Origin: Hofstenia miamia
Taxonomy: Eukaryota > Xenacoelomorpha > Acoela
Reading direction: 5' to 3'
NCBI GenBank assembly: GCA_004352715.1
Contig: SCFE01000009.1
Location: 1,662,622-1,726,621 of the forward strand
DNA length: 64,000 nt
The translations under genes were made by a program, and so were the position numbers. The notes under the pieces are model-generated. The model saw only the letters and a program-made list of their open reading frames with translations. It was not told where the DNA came from and searched no databases. The first letter of the stretch is position 1. Each line of letters opens with the position of its first letter. Shown in pieces: positions 11,501 to 25,164 of the stretch.

Positions 11501-14500
11501 GAAATGAATTGTTGGAACGCTGCCCAATAGCTGGGATAGCTGCTATGGTTTATTGGACCTTCTAATTTCGCCAAATTAGTTTTTCTGTATACGTATCAAT
11601 CATAGTTGGAACTGGCCGGAAATAATTAGGCCCTGCCTGGACTCCGGCCGGTCCATGCCCATGACTCTGTCTGCCCTGCCGGTTTTTGCCGCCAAAAATG
11701 TAAATTTGCATTCTCATATAACCTCATAAAGAGAACATTGAAAACAGCGCAGAATAGTATATGCAAAAAATGTTATAAACCAAAATATATAGAAAAATAT
11801 ATAAAATATACAATTATAGAAAATACTATGGCCATTGATCGTTAGAAAAAGCCTCCTTTAATACGCTTAGTGATTCAACGGAAGGAATATCTAATAGTGA
11901 CCACTACTCTGAAATGATTCGTGAGAGATTGAATTATTAATGTCGGTCCAACTCAATCTACATGCAATGAGGTTTTCATATACACAAACATTCGCACACA
12001 CTACGTTACGAAAAAAACAGCTTTACAACCTGCAATTGATAATTTTGTTCCACTTTTCAAAATATTATTTGAAACTTTTCCTGCAAAATTAATTTATTGG
12101 TCTTTGTCTTAACTCTGATCTTGACCAATTTTAAAATTTTTGGCCAAAAATTTCGACCGGTTTAGACCGGTATATTTTTCCCGGCCTTCCTGATTATTCT
12201 AAGCCGACATGCTTCCGGTTCCAACTCTGGTATCAATCAATATTTCTAATAATGTATTTTTAGATTAAAATGCGTGTTTCTCGTTGCCGGCGTGATTTTG
12301 GTGCACCGATAAAATTTCAAGATCGTAATTGTGGTGCTGTTAAGGATGGATATGTCGAATGCCCACCTCTCCAAGAGAAAGGTTTTGATTTAAAGCGAGT
12401 TGAACTTGGATGCGGCGTCCAAGCTGTACCAGTGCATGAAGAAAGTTTTACGCAAACGAATTGGCAATATCCGAAAAACGCTGTCTGTCAATATGAACCT
12501 CGAGAGTTTGATGAGGAAACAAGGCAAAACTTAGCGCAGAGTGAAGAAGTACTACAAGTTATTGAAAAAGTTACACCTCGGTGATTTTTTGGATTTTGTG
12601 TGTTTCTTGTGCTATTGCAAAATTATATGTTCTCATATTTTTGAAGTAAAATTATATTAGCAATCTGTGTTTGTGGATCATATAATTTATTTTGGAGCTA
12701 TCAAAAGTTTATCACAGATGTTTAACTTAAATGTGTCGGTAGCTGAAGTAGTTCGTAAACCATTTTATAAACCCCTCCAATAATGATGTTTGAAGTGTAA
12801 AGCCTTACGAAAATCATGTTTGAAGCAAGTAAGCACACGAGAAACATGATCGTTGAAAATGCAAATTGACTATTTTCAAGACATATTATAAAACAAAGTT
12901 ATTAAAGGCTTTATTAAATATCTTAAACTAATTGTATATCTAATTACTTTTACATTACTAATGTTATTTAGATTTGAACTCTGTCTACAGCACAACGAAG
13001 TGCTAAATGCTTTTGATGATGACTGGTGTAACTTAGCTCAAGAGGATACCAATTTTGGAACTAAGGCTGACAGTCATCTAAAGGTTGGTAGTATTTTCGA
13101 TCAAGTTAATATTTTCTTAGTCTTAATCTAATTTACAGTTAGCTTAATGCATGTTATGATGCTTTGTCTAAATTTACAAAATTTGCTTTTAATCTCTGAT
13201 GTATGTTCTCATCTCTTAAAGCTCGCTGCAATTCATTCTTTATATTTTAGGAATATCAGTCTTTCACAGATTTACAATTCAGTAAAAATAAAACAATCAC
13301 ATCAATTGATTGGCATCCTTCAATAAAAGGTATGTGGTCGTTCCCTTCAAATATTATTGTAAGATACAAGTTCTTAGTTGTTTGTTGAATATTTTTTAAC
13401 AGGCGTGACTCTCTGTTCCCATTTTGTAATAGTTTCATTATGTTCCAAATTAAAATTTCGTTTAAAATAACTGTAGACTAATTTTTCATTTTAGAAGATT
13501 GCAAATATGTTTTAATAGTTTGACCTATATATATATATATATAGATAGATAGGTAGATAGATAGATAGATAGATAGATATATTGATAGATAGATGATGCA
13601 TTATTTCATGTTCATTTGGTAGCAGTTTTAGAATACACGTATATGCTTTGAAAAGCGCGCTCATCATTTTCATCTCCTCAAAGCATATCAAGATCTTACA
13701 TTTTGCCTAAATTAATACGCACAAACTTCTTTTACATTATGTATTAATTTACTAAACCACCCGCCTCATAATTCTCTTAAAATTACTATAGTTGCACCAC
13801 TTGTTTGTAAGGAATCCTAAGCAAAATTGTTATGAATTATCACTTAATATTCACTTAAATATTCTTATTTGAGTTAAATTTATTTAATAGATGATTTGCT
13901 TCTAAATACACATCTTCTACATTGTTAATTTTGTTTTCATGGCTGCACTATAATTATCAATTTTTTTAACAGACATATTTTCAGGTGTATTAGCCGTTTC
14001 CTATGGTGAAAGATGTACATTTGATGAGCGCATTGATAATCTTTCTAAAATTCAGGTCACTCCATCTTTAGTGCTAATTTGGAGCTTTTCTGATCCTATT
14101 CGTCCACAGGTAGATGCTTATTTTGGCATGTTTTTTATATTATGTGTGGAATTTTACAATCTACGTTTTATTGGATTTTTTAAAGCTATATTTTAAATAT
14201 GACTTCATATAATTTATTGTATCACAATGCTATTGATAGTTTTGCCTATCCCTCCTCCACTAGGATTTTAAGTCAGAAAAAATTTGTCGAAAAAGTGAAT
14301 GCAGTTATTTTAGAAAAAGACATGATTCTATGTTATTGTTTGCAATTAACCTTAAATTGGCTATTTCATATATAAAGGGTAAACTGTTTTCCAATTGTTA
14401 GAGGTCTTTTCTGCAATTGGAAAATCGTGATATGTGGATACAACTATTAGGGAAAGTGCTTGAAAGTAATGTTGAAAATTAGTTCAAAAGTGTATTCCTG

Positions 14501-17500
14501 CTTAGAATGGACGAGCCAACCCCATCAAGGAATGCCATGCGCAAAGTCAAACTTTTGCAACTTCGCCCAACGGCAGGCCTCAATGTGACAGCACCGGGTC
14601 GCGGTGTAAGAAAGAAAATGAATAGGAGACACTCTTTTATCTTGTTGGGCTTTCTGATTTTAGATATCTTTATTATTTAGCGTTTAAAATTTTTTTTATA
14701 GAATCAATTACAAAGGGAAGGGAATTCCTGGGTTATGTAGAGTTAAGTAATTTGTTTTTTTAGCACTGCAACAGATATAATCGTTTCAACTTTTCTCAAG
14801 AAGCCATAAAAAATTTTGAAAATTCCCGCGTAATGTTTAATGTACATGTATATAATGCTATGTGTTTTTCTATTAGAGACTATCTAGTACTCTGCTTTGT
14901 GTATGTAACTATTATGTGTCGAATTTTATAATACATTTTCACTGAGGTGAGGTGTAGTTTTCTTCTATCAGTTTGTAATGCTTAGATAATTTTGGAAGCT
15001 CCGGATGATATATCTGTAATAAGGTTTTGTCCAACCGATCCAAATACAATCGCTGGGGGATGCATCAATGGCCAATTGGTACTTTGGGACATAACTCAAC
15101 ACTCTGAGCGATTGCGTGTAAACAAGAGAAATAAATCCGTGAAGGCATCGACACTGAGCTCTCTTCCCGGATTCATCGATGAAAATTCTGTAGAAACTCC
15201 CATAGTTTACTATTGTGCTATGAGCAGCATAGAGCATAGTCATCGAAATTGGATTACTGATCTGCAATGGCTTCCTGATCATATTGAGGTAGGTGGTTCA
15301 TATATAGTTTGATTATTAATCGCAAATTATGTAGTGATTATTCATTCTTATACTTCTTAAAATGTGGATGACTCAAATGTTTCCAGTGACATTTGGTTCA
15401 GTAAGCCTTTGATCCAAATTGGAAAATTTGTAATTAATTTCAGACAAAGTCGCCTCTGTAAAATTCGAGATATATTCAATGTATTCTAATTGCGTGTTTG
15501 ATTATTTTCAATTTTTTATTTCGTTTTTTATAATTTTAAATTTTGAATATGAGTTTGCCGCGTGTAAGCACATCTATATGTTTTTATTGTAAGTCAATGT
15601 TTCTTACCATTTCACGAAAACTATTCATCACCTTTTTATAATTGTGGTATTTTTTATAATATTCTAGTTATATGTCAGATAACAAGTTTCGCAATAACTC
15701 TGCCCCCTGAGGCAAAGCTAACCAGCGCGCTTGAAAATAATTGAACCCAAAAATGTATCTCAATTACCATTAAAAGATTTCCATGCGTCTTAGCTTTGTT
15801 TTTTAAATGAATTTATTTAATATTTATTATGGATATCTTTGGATTTTCTGTTATTAGGTTTTCTTAAATAAACCTTTTGATTTAATCGCTAGGTTAACGA
15901 AGCTTATTAAAAAAGATTTATCTTTTGTTTTTATAACCCTCAAGTTTACCACTGCTGATGCTGAAACAGGGTTTACGCAGGAATCGGCACTATGCAATGA
16001 AAAAGTAGCTTGGGGTTAATTTTATTAGAAATTATTGCTGTTTTCTTAATATAGTTGATCTAACAAAAACATCTACCTTTTATTTCTTACCACGGCATAA
16101 TTTAATTTCGTTTTAATGCTTTTTGCTCAAATATAGTAATGAAAAATCACTTAAAGTATTATTTATCTTGTAGGCATTTGAACTGATTGGTAATTATTGC
16201 TATTTTATAGAATCTAGCTCCACAACCTGTGACAATTTTAATCAAAAAATTTACTGATTTCAAACTTCTAGGAATTGAACCTGGACAGTAAGATCATAAA
16301 TAAAAATTTTTGGACTACTACCAATATTATTTATACTAGAACAGTGTTTTGTGAGTATAGAAGTTTATTTGCTACTTTTTAAAAATCATGTGAATTGTGT
16401 AATTAGTAGACTTTATATTGTATAACCACTGACGGGTGAACATTATAGCAGCATATGTAATGCGACTGATATTTTGGTTAGAAGCCCGGCAGAAACCTAG
16501 AACCGAAATGTTTGTTGCATCTGATATGCTTGCAAGTCTTGAGTAACAATATGAATGACAACTCAATTTAATAATTGGGAAAACAGAATTGTGCTTTTTT
16601 AAAATGTAACAGTTATACCCGAAATTTACAAATTTTACATTAACTGCAATTTAAGTTTAATCATATTTCCTATTCTAATTATTATAGAAATCTTATTATT
16701 AAACAAGTCTATTATAGTCCTCTTTTGTTGATATTGATATAATAATTTAGAATTTCTACAATCCGATTTTGAGATTTTCGGTATTTACGTCTTTCCTTTC
16801 TATTAGTTTTATCCATAGTATGGTAGTCTCTATAATCTAACCTTGATGCTATTTAGCTAACAAAGAAAGGTGGGCTTTTTGAAAATTCTAAGCGGCAATG
16901 TGTCCAACTTGTTTCGTGCGCTTGCGACGGGTAAATCATTCAAACGTGAATATATGTTTTTCAAGATCTATTTAGATATGTTTTGTTCTGGGACATTCGC
17001 CCACCCAAGGGAAACCAATCGGTCCGTAACGAGGACAATCCTCTAAAAGTTCCAAATACTTATGCACATCTAGATCTTACTTGGAAGCCATTAATGAAAG
17101 TTCCCATTGCCAAAGAGGATGATAAAGGAGAGCATTCGCCATTCGTATTCAGTTATCCCGAGCGGCAAGGAGATGCCTCTTCCTGTAAGCCTTTTTATTA
17201 ATTATAGGTTTATCCTACTTTTTTGTTTTCATTCAGTCTTTATGTATAACTTTATAGTAAATAAATTCAGAATGTTTAGTGCCTAAACCTATAGGTTTAT
17301 CCTACTTTTTTGTTTTCATTCAGTCTTTATGTATAACTTTATAGTAAATAAATTCAGAATGTTTAGTGCCTAAACCTGATCCTTCAACTGAAGAAAAAAC
17401 GGAAGAAAGAAAATTCAGTACATCATTTCGACCTTCTTCTCCGAAAGATCGTCGATCACTTATGCAGTTCCCCACAAAGTATTACATCGGTACAGAAGAT

Positions 17501-19022
17501 GGAGAATTGATATTTTTGGATTGGAGTTTAGAAAAAGATACTGATTCTGGAAAACTTGTCCGTAAGTTTTATTTAGTAAAAAAAGTTCATATATTTATCA
17601 TTTGCAAAGTGTTAGAATTCGCTGTGACGATATCGAAATAGAAATATATAGGATAGACTAAGGAAAACATAAGTAACTGTGCAAATGCCAACTTTTCACA
17701 TTTTTTTTGTTTATAGATGTGACATATCAGATTATTGACAAACTGTTCAATTTTTCATCCTATCTGTTTGAAATGATGGTTTTGTATTTAATTGTTACAT
17801 ATTAGTATAGGTATTAAGCATGTCCACAAGCTTGCTAAAATGTACATTCGATGGAATTTTTCTTCCTCATGCGATTTTTTCCGTTGCCTTTAAGGTCTGT
17901 TTTCCTGAGACTTTTGTTGTGTTATTCCATATATTTATCTGTTATCATTTTACATCTTGGATAATGTATTCATCCTCTCGTCATTTATCATAGATTATGG
18001 TTCATGTTCATGCCGATATAATATAATTTATCGTGCGTGATGTTGAAGGTTATGCATAGCCAGTGCAAATTTGAAATTAAATAGAGATTGACAATATCTC
18101 TAGACCATTTTACAGTTATCAATTTCTGAAATTTTCAAAAATTTCAGGAATATTTGAATTTTCACTTTATATCTTAATATTTCGTTTCCATATTCAACCT
18201 CTTTGATTACTTCATTATTGTTGTTAAGACAAAAACAAAGTGCAAACCAATGTAATCGTTCATGAGCAATCATTTGAAAAGATAAAGACATGAAGAATGC
18301 ATTTATTTATTTTGTCAGCTACAATTTTTTTAATTTTTTTTAATTTTGTAATTTTCTTCATATCTATCTATTGAGTGCGTGCATTTCTGGTGTTTATGCT
18401 TTATGAGACCATTATTGCTTACTTACGTCGTACTTAACGACTTGCAGTAGGATATGTTGTTTTGTAATGAGAATAACTAAAGTTTACAATTTAGATAAAA
18501 AACCCGAGTATTGCAAGCCTATACATGATGGTCCTGTCCATACAGTTGTCCGTTCACATTTCTTCAAAAACGTCATTCTTTCAGTTGGCGGTTGGAATTT
18601 TGCTATTTGGCGTGAAGAAATAGAGGTATATTTAGTTAAATGAAAAGTAGGTGATGCTTGTATTAAATATTTTGCAGTCACACCATCTGTCGTTAATATA
18701 ATTATGAATATGACTTTCTTAACAATTTAGAGTTTTTTGGCTTTAGAAATCTGTCTTCATTCATATTTAAAGATAGAAATGTCATCAGTTTTAATGCACT
18801 TTCTTAGTTGTCGATTATTGTTACTATAGGAGAAAATAGTTTCAATCATGTTTTTCGAATTTATAATATATCAGAGGCGGTATTAGAGGAGACGCAGAGG
18901 CACGTACATGTGTACTTCCCTACTGCATGTAGCCTGAATTTACTATAGTTTACAAGTTAGGGCTGATGTGCTCCTCCATAGACAGATTTCTGGATCCGTC
19001 CCTGTAGATATTGAATATATAT

Positions 19023-19060
<38 letters not shown>

Positions 19061-22000
19061 TAAAAGTTTCTACTAAACTAATTTCTAGACTATATGTATG
19101 TGCATATTCACAATTTTATTCATCAATGAAGAATAAATGCCATGAAACATTTAATACATTTGCAACAAATATCTGTCGCTGTTTGCATTGCAGAAAATGA
19201 TGGAGTATACAAGTGAAATGATTTTATGATGACCTATTATAGTAGGTTATGTGCTTCTACTTATTGATTTCGGCAGAAGTGAATGAATTTCCAAAAAATT
19301 TCATTTTAGTAAAACTATTAATTTCCATTAACGTATCCGGTTAACATGCAAGCTCATAATAGAAAAGGGTCAATAACCCTTTAATATACAATATATATAT
19401 ATATATAATTGTATCAGCCTTTTTTCATGTATCAAAAAATTACTAAAATATTGTCGAAGTGCATCTGAATTTACCTCTCTTTATTATAGCCTTTCCTTGA
19501 GAAAAATGTAGGCTATGTCTTTTAGTATGGTTGCATATTTAATTACTGTATTTTGACCATCCGATTTGCTTAAGTAGTTGTTTTGCAACAACATAAGCAT
19601 ATAAAAAAAGTAATGAATGTTCTTTCCTGAGTGTAAAATGTGAATTTAAGCACGATTCCTTCTTATTTCTTCCGTTATTCCAAACAGACTTATAGAAATT
19701 TGCGCTCTAAGTATTCATTAGTTCAGTAACATCTTGAGAATGCTGCTTAGTAATTATTGTTGTAATTATTCACTGGCTTCCAATAACATTTCCACATATA
19801 AATTCTCATTGTGTTGTGTTTGTAACACATGCGCACCTCATCAATAATACTTCATGTATATTTTGTTCAAAAATCGGATGTATGTGTATGAGGTGAATCC
19901 AATTTATGACCCATTGTTTTTCATTGCATGTCAACAGATGTTTACCGTAATAAGAATGACGGTCTTAGGAGCCGAGTGAAGTAAGAGCGTACGAGGTTCC
20001 GCTACAAATTGGAAGGATTTAAGAGCAATCGATTTGCAATTCTGAATTGAAGCATTTTTTCATGCATACATAATTTAAAAGGAAATTCAATATTTTTTTT
20101 ACCCCATTAGGTCATATTGAATGGGTAATTAACCGTTATCATGTACTGGTTGGGGTAAGAATTGATGAACAAATCCAATAATTAATATTCCTTTGATCTT
20201 TCAGGTTATATATAATATAATTCCATTAAACTTTTCAGGGGTATAAATTATTATAAGTTAATTGAAATATGTCAAGGTACTTTTGTATTCTTGTGTATTA
20301 TTATTCTTTTTTGCAAAAGATATATGCAATAGATTGTAGTGTACATTACACACTATACAAGAAAATGAATGATGATCATGGATAAGCAAATTGTCAATCA
20401 GAAGTATTACGCATTTCCAAATTGGGAGTTTCAAATTCTCGAAATAAATGCGATTTTAGTTGTCAAAGCAAAAACTTTGCACTTTGTTGTTAAAATTTGT
20501 CAATTAGCCTAAGGCTATTCAAATTTGATTGCAAATTTTTGCAAATTTAGAAGATGCATGTATTTAAGTCATGAAACAAATTTGCTAGGAGTAAGAGAAA
20601 AACCTGATCATAAAATCAAACCAAATATTCCTTATATTTAAAATTATTTTCAATTTTTCAGGATCCATTATTATTGTCGATGAGTCACAATATTCGGTTG
20701 ACTGCTGGACAATGGTCTCCTTCGCGCCCTGCCGTATTCTTTATTTGCCGTCAAGATGGAACTGTGGACGTATGGGATTTATTGGATAAAACACATGATC
20801 CTGTGCTTAGTCAGAGCATCAGTCCTCATTCAGTCACGAGAATCTATCCTCTTCGGCTATCAAGTGAGTTACGAATTTGTGAAGCTAATTATTTTGTAAA
20901 AGATGACATAGTAACTTCATGAGGAATTTCTTCTCAATATATCATGCTTCTTATTAAAATGATGCTCCAAGAGATTTATTCCTCTTGTTTGCTATTATTA
21001 AACATTCTTTAAGATAGGAATTGTAAAATAATTGCGTAATTCATACACTAAATTTAATATTTTCTGGATCACTAAGTGTGTCACATTATTTAAAATGTTC
21101 GGAAATGCCTGCACATTTTGTAAATGGAGCAACAGTCTATTTCTTTTCTTCTTTGATGGATTAACACGATATTTCAAAATTCTTATTTCCATTTTATATA
21201 AGTCTTTCAGACAACTTCTTATCCCAAATCGTTCATTAATATACCTATTAAGATATATAACATTAATTGAGTACTATTCGAATGGCGCTATTAATCCATT
21301 TCTGTTGGGCAAATTATAGGCTCCCATTTATATTTACCTTTAAAAAGAAACCATCTACATTCTAGTTGTAATTAATTTGAAAAATCACTTTAGACAAACA
21401 GCAGTTTTTGGCCGTTGGTGATAGTCATGGTACTTTGCACATTCTGGAGGTACCTTGGATATTCAGGCATGCGAGCCCAAATGAAACAACTGCTGTTGCT
21501 GCATATTTCGATAGAGAACAAAAACGCCTTGAATATGTTGAAGAGCGAGTTAAAAATCGCGCAAAAGAAAAAAGGAAGGAGGCTGAAAATTCCAGAACTC
21601 GTCAGGTATTTTTTTCTCCAATCACACTTAGTTTCTAATTTTTAGCATTTTAGAAATTATAATGGATATAAACCAAATTTTGAAAAATAAATTTTAAAAT
21701 ATCTTTGTATCCCATGTTACATATGCTTCTTGACCTCAATTTTTAGCTGCTAATGAATGTTACTGTGCTGTAGTCTTGGTAACATGTTATATTATATGCC
21801 ATCGACAAGAGTTTTCGGCTTCATTTCGCATCAATAGCTGCAACATCACACATAATATTTGGTATAATCTCTTGTATGGAAAAATATATCGATTAATTTA
21901 TTGAGCTATTGACAATTGTTTGGTAGCATTCCAATTGAATATTGATTACCCTGCGTGTCATTGTTGTCCAATAACATTCTGATTTTTTTCCCGTGATTTT

Positions 22001-23793
22001 GATGTTACTGTACTTTGACTTTCAGCTTCAACGTTTGTAATAAGAGCTTCATCTGGTTTTTATGATATTCCAGTTGCGATACAATAAGGATTTAGTCTTT
22101 AGACTTACATTGTTGAATCTGATCAGTAGACAAGAGAGAGTGAAAATATAAGCATAATATAGACCCGAAGTCGACCCAATAGGAATATTCACTACCCCGT
22201 TAAGTCTCTCTCCAATCAAATGGTGATTAACATCAATCATTTTCTGATAAGGCAAAGCTAGTCATTCGTTTATGTTACTTAGCCTCTTGGATCTTCCTCA
22301 TATCGGATGGTGACTAACATTAGTAGTTTTTTTCAAGTAATCTAAGCTTTATACCCGAATCAGGGCCGACCGAAATCGGGTAATCGACGTCACTCTTCTA
22401 GGAGACAATAGTTACCTCCGCCAAGAAGGTATTGTTATCGCCTTTGTGTTTGTCTATTTTTCAGCAAAATCTCTCAAAAAGTAATGGATAAATCTATATG
22501 AAAACCATCTCTGGATCCTATTAAATTATTGCTGTCTAGTTGTATCCAGACCATACTAACTACTTTCATAGGCGGTAATACAGGTAGGTTATAATCATTG
22601 AATTTTTTTATTGCAATAATTTTTCCTATAGACTGATCAATATTGTTATTAACTACAACAAAAACGACAATTTTTGTAGAATGTGTACTATTATGGATTT
22701 GAGACCTACTATAATAGACGGACATTCATTATCGTAGGCCTCAATTATTGTCCGCAAAAGCAACGGTAGCCAGTTTTATAACATTTAATTATATTATACG
22801 TTTTTTATAACAAAACTTTTTGAATTTGTTTTATTCCTGTTCTAGCAATAAAATATTGAAAATCACTAATGAATATTAGTTTGTTTCAATAGTTTAATTC
22901 GATTAATGAATTATTTCTATTAGTAGTGAATACACATAAAATGACCTACCAGTACACAAAAATACACAGCTCTATAAAATGTTGGCGAAATAGGCAATAT
23001 ATGCACGAAAACACATACACGCAAAATATTATATATGCAAGAAATTTGAAATCACTATACACATCATTTGCCTGGTTCATATTTTGTCTTTCACATGATT
23101 TTTTTTTCAAAACAGTTAAATTTCGGTTCATTTGGCCACAATACTCCTTCTAGTCATGTTTATTAAACTATGATCAAGGCTCGGTGGTATACTGAAGAAG
23201 ACCGAAACCGAACCAATATAAATCAATGAAAACCGAGTTTTCGGTTTTTAGCAGAAACAGTTGTCTAGAATGTTATTTCCAAGAAACGATGCAATATTCT
23301 TGGAGCAAACGCCAAAATTCTTGCCACGTTGAAGTGTAATTGTCTTTACTTGATTAACAGCCTAATTTAGTGTTATGAAAATTTTAGAAAGGCATATTTC
23401 TCTTGAATAAAATTTTACAATACCGAAACCGTGGTTTTGACGTGTGGAAAATGAATATTTTTTTACAATTTTGGTCGGTTATTTTTGTGTAAAATATTTT
23501 CATAATGTTGAGATACACGTTAAAAAATAGAGCGGTAACAAAACTTGTGAAAAATATTAGAATACAATTTGAAGAAGAAATGATAAAAGATTAGTTTTTC
23601 AAAAATTTCCCGTTTTTCTGGTCTCCAGCATTACACTATTAAATTTATAAATTTCTATGCAGATATCTCTTTTCCATTACCAACATTTTTTATTTACATT
23701 TTATATAACTGAAGATAATTTCGTATTAAAAATGTTCCCTAATATAGACTGCTATTTTAAAGCGAACTACTTAGAGTATGTTTAAAACACCAA

Positions 23794-23831
<38 letters not shown>

Positions 23832-24036
23832 AACCTGGGTGATATTCGTCGTTTTTGATATGAGTTCTTATCTTGGCATTGCAAATAATCAGTTTATTTA
23901 GGGAGCAGGTGGTCCACACTTATCTGAAGAAGAGCAACGCCATTTGCTTCAACAAGAGTACAACAATTATTTGGAATTAGAACATAAACTCTTAGTTGAA
24001 CTAGGCATTGCACATGAAGTTAATGATCCATTGTGA
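8543..24036 (+). CDS. DNAI3: Dynein axonemal intermediate chain 3 (WDR63), complete 19-exon gene
   Basis: This WD-repeat intermediate chain of inner dynein arms in motile cilia is homologous to algal IC140. Exons: 8543-8612, 9712-9789, 10017-10040, 10150-10209, 10251-10435, 10637-10741, 10802-10957, 12264-12580, 12972-13083, 13251-13329, 13985-14109, 14986-15288, 16857-16930, 16976-17184, 17367-17561, 18495-18625, 20662-20863, 21394-21605, 23902-24036. They sum to 2772 bases, 923 residues plus stop, with every junction in phase; human WDR63 is about 890. Conserved blocks include LEDLKNRAAVSDF, NYPGNELLIAYDFHFKY, FGAPIKFQDRN, EYQSFTDL, SFSDPIRPQ and IAGGCINGQLVLWDIT (exon 12), FWDIRPP, GTEDGELIF, SVGGWNFAIW, RQDGTVDVWDLLDKTHDP and GTLHILEVPW. 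The basic, Ser-rich N-terminus is poorly conserved, so exons 1-4 are less certain. One intron is only 45 bases (16931-16975). The last two exons form a charged, probably coiled-coil tail. Confidence 0.92.
11601..12229. mobile_element. Non-autonomous hAT-like element (MITE) in a DNAI3 intron
   Basis: The left end CATAGTTGGAACTGG and the reverse complement of the right end, CAGAGTTGGAACCGG, form terminal inverted repeats. The element is flanked on both sides by the identical 8-bp sequence GTATCAAT (11593-11600 and 12230-12237). An 8-bp target duplication and ends beginning with CA are typical of the hAT superfamily. There is no transposase frame inside. The ends are richer in CCGG-like words than the surroundings. 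Confidence 0.75.
13531..13600. repeat. Compound (AT)n / (TAGA)n microsatellite
   Basis: An AT run passes into TAGA/GATA repeats in a DNAI3 intron. Confidence 0.85.
14505..14620. other. Less AT-rich intronic island of unknown nature
   Basis: About 110 bases in a DNAI3 intron have clearly higher GC than their surroundings. They are open on the plus strand with a basic, Arg/Lys-rich translation. No family is recognised. It may be a transposon scrap. Confidence 0.3.
17204..17377 (+). repeat. Exact 87-bp tandem duplication across a DNAI3 splice acceptor
   Basis: Bases 17204-17290 are repeated exactly as 17291-17377. The unit contains the end of an intron and the first codons of exon 15, so two candidate acceptors (GTTTAG) exist. 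Only the second copy gives an open frame. Using the first runs into a stop within the duplicate. Confidence 0.9.
18872..19004. mobile_element. Short MITE-like element with hAT-type ends
   Basis: The left end CAGAGGCGGTATTAG and the reverse complement of the right end, CAGGGACGGATCCAG, are imperfect terminal repeats around about 130 bases of higher GC. No clean target duplication is seen, so the call is tentative. Confidence 0.4.
19025..19056. repeat. (AT)n microsatellite
   Basis: Simple AT run in a DNAI3 intron. Confidence 0.9.
22411..22575 (+). repeat. Copy of a widespread CCTCCGCCAAG-type dispersed repeat
   Basis: The segment begins TTACCTCCGCCAAGAAGG and continues with a TTTGT-rich stretch, then CAGCAAAATCTCTCAAAAAG. 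I recall very similar dispersed repeats from many marine animals, with a CCTCCGCCAAGGAGG start and a CTCAAAAAGTTATGGA body. The copy is diverged, its right boundary is uncertain, and it lies in the last large DNAI3 intron. Confidence 0.5.
23799..23827. repeat. (AT)n microsatellite
   Basis: Simple AT run shortly before the final DNAI3 exon. Confidence 0.9.
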
Positions 24037-25164
24037 TTTAATTTAGTTAATGTAAATTGTAATATATGTTTATAAATTTATTTTGTTTTTGAAATTTCTT
24101 GCAAATGTAATCTGACATATCTAAAATGCGCTTCACGTTATAGCGTTATTATATATATATATATATAAAAGAGGCTTAATGATTCCTACTAGGAATTTCC
24201 CATGGGATACATTGGATTTCAATTATGAAATTTCTGTCTAATAGCTTTTAAGGCTAGAAAACAATAACTATATCTCATGACAGCAGAACAAATACTTCTG
24301 AGGGTAAAGAGAAAACAAATATTTAATAAAATTTTTTATTTTAACTATTAAGTTTTAAGATTTAATGAATACAGAAATTTAATGATTGTATTAAATTTCT
24401 TTCTCCGTTTTCAGAAGCTATTCAGATGTTATAAGCATTCTAGTTTAGCGGGAAATGTGGCTTTATTTCAATCTTCCGCAGGATGTAGCTCGTTATTATT
24501 TGGCTATTCCAAAGTTCTGATAATGATGTATCAGTTTATATTTCTTGTTTCATTTGCGTTTTGAGGTACCGGTAACGAGGGACTACACTAAACGTTACTG
24601 GCAACAAGATTCATGGAACTGCTACTAAAAAATTTTGGACAGTACTGTACAAGACCATTAAAAAGTTCATAAGCCGTGCTACATGCAACACTAATGTGGC
24701 ATCAATTGATGCAAAGCAAACGTTTCGTCATTAGTATTTTGAATTTAGTAAATATCAATTGTACATTATATTTAAATTAATTTGGATTGCCTCATTTGAC
24801 TTAAAGAGTGTTAGACAATCTGTGCAATTTTAATGTTTGAATCGTCTGCCACACAATAACTCTGATTTAATTGATTACCATGTAAAAGGTTAAAAAGGGA
24901 CCTATTAGTGTTTACTCATAGTTTCATAGTATGTTTTAGTGTTTCTTTTGTTTACCAAACACCTGATTTTATGTTTAAATACTTTGAATTTGTTGTTGAA
25001 AGTTCAATAGATTTACTCTACCCTTGCTACTAGTTGCATATGTTATTTATTAAAATGCTTTTCTAAATTGTTCAGGTACAGATTTACAAGTTTCATCTCT
25101 ATGGCACTTCAGCAGGTTTAGGCATAGGGCTTTTAACAACCACTTGTTTTTTGCTATGTTTATT
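24037..25164. other. Region downstream of DNAI3, no supported gene
   Basis: It contains the 3' untranslated region of DNAI3, an (AT)n run near 24152, and otherwise AT-rich sequence without coding signal. No canonical AATAAA was seen close after the stop. Confidence 0.45.

Noticed and set aside
17267-17290. First-copy splice acceptor as the start of DNAI3 exon 15
   Set aside because: It runs into an in-frame stop inside the duplicated unit. The second copy keeps the frame.
24382-24564. 60-residue ORF downstream of DNAI3
   Set aside because: Low-complexity hydrophobic translation with no supporting signal.
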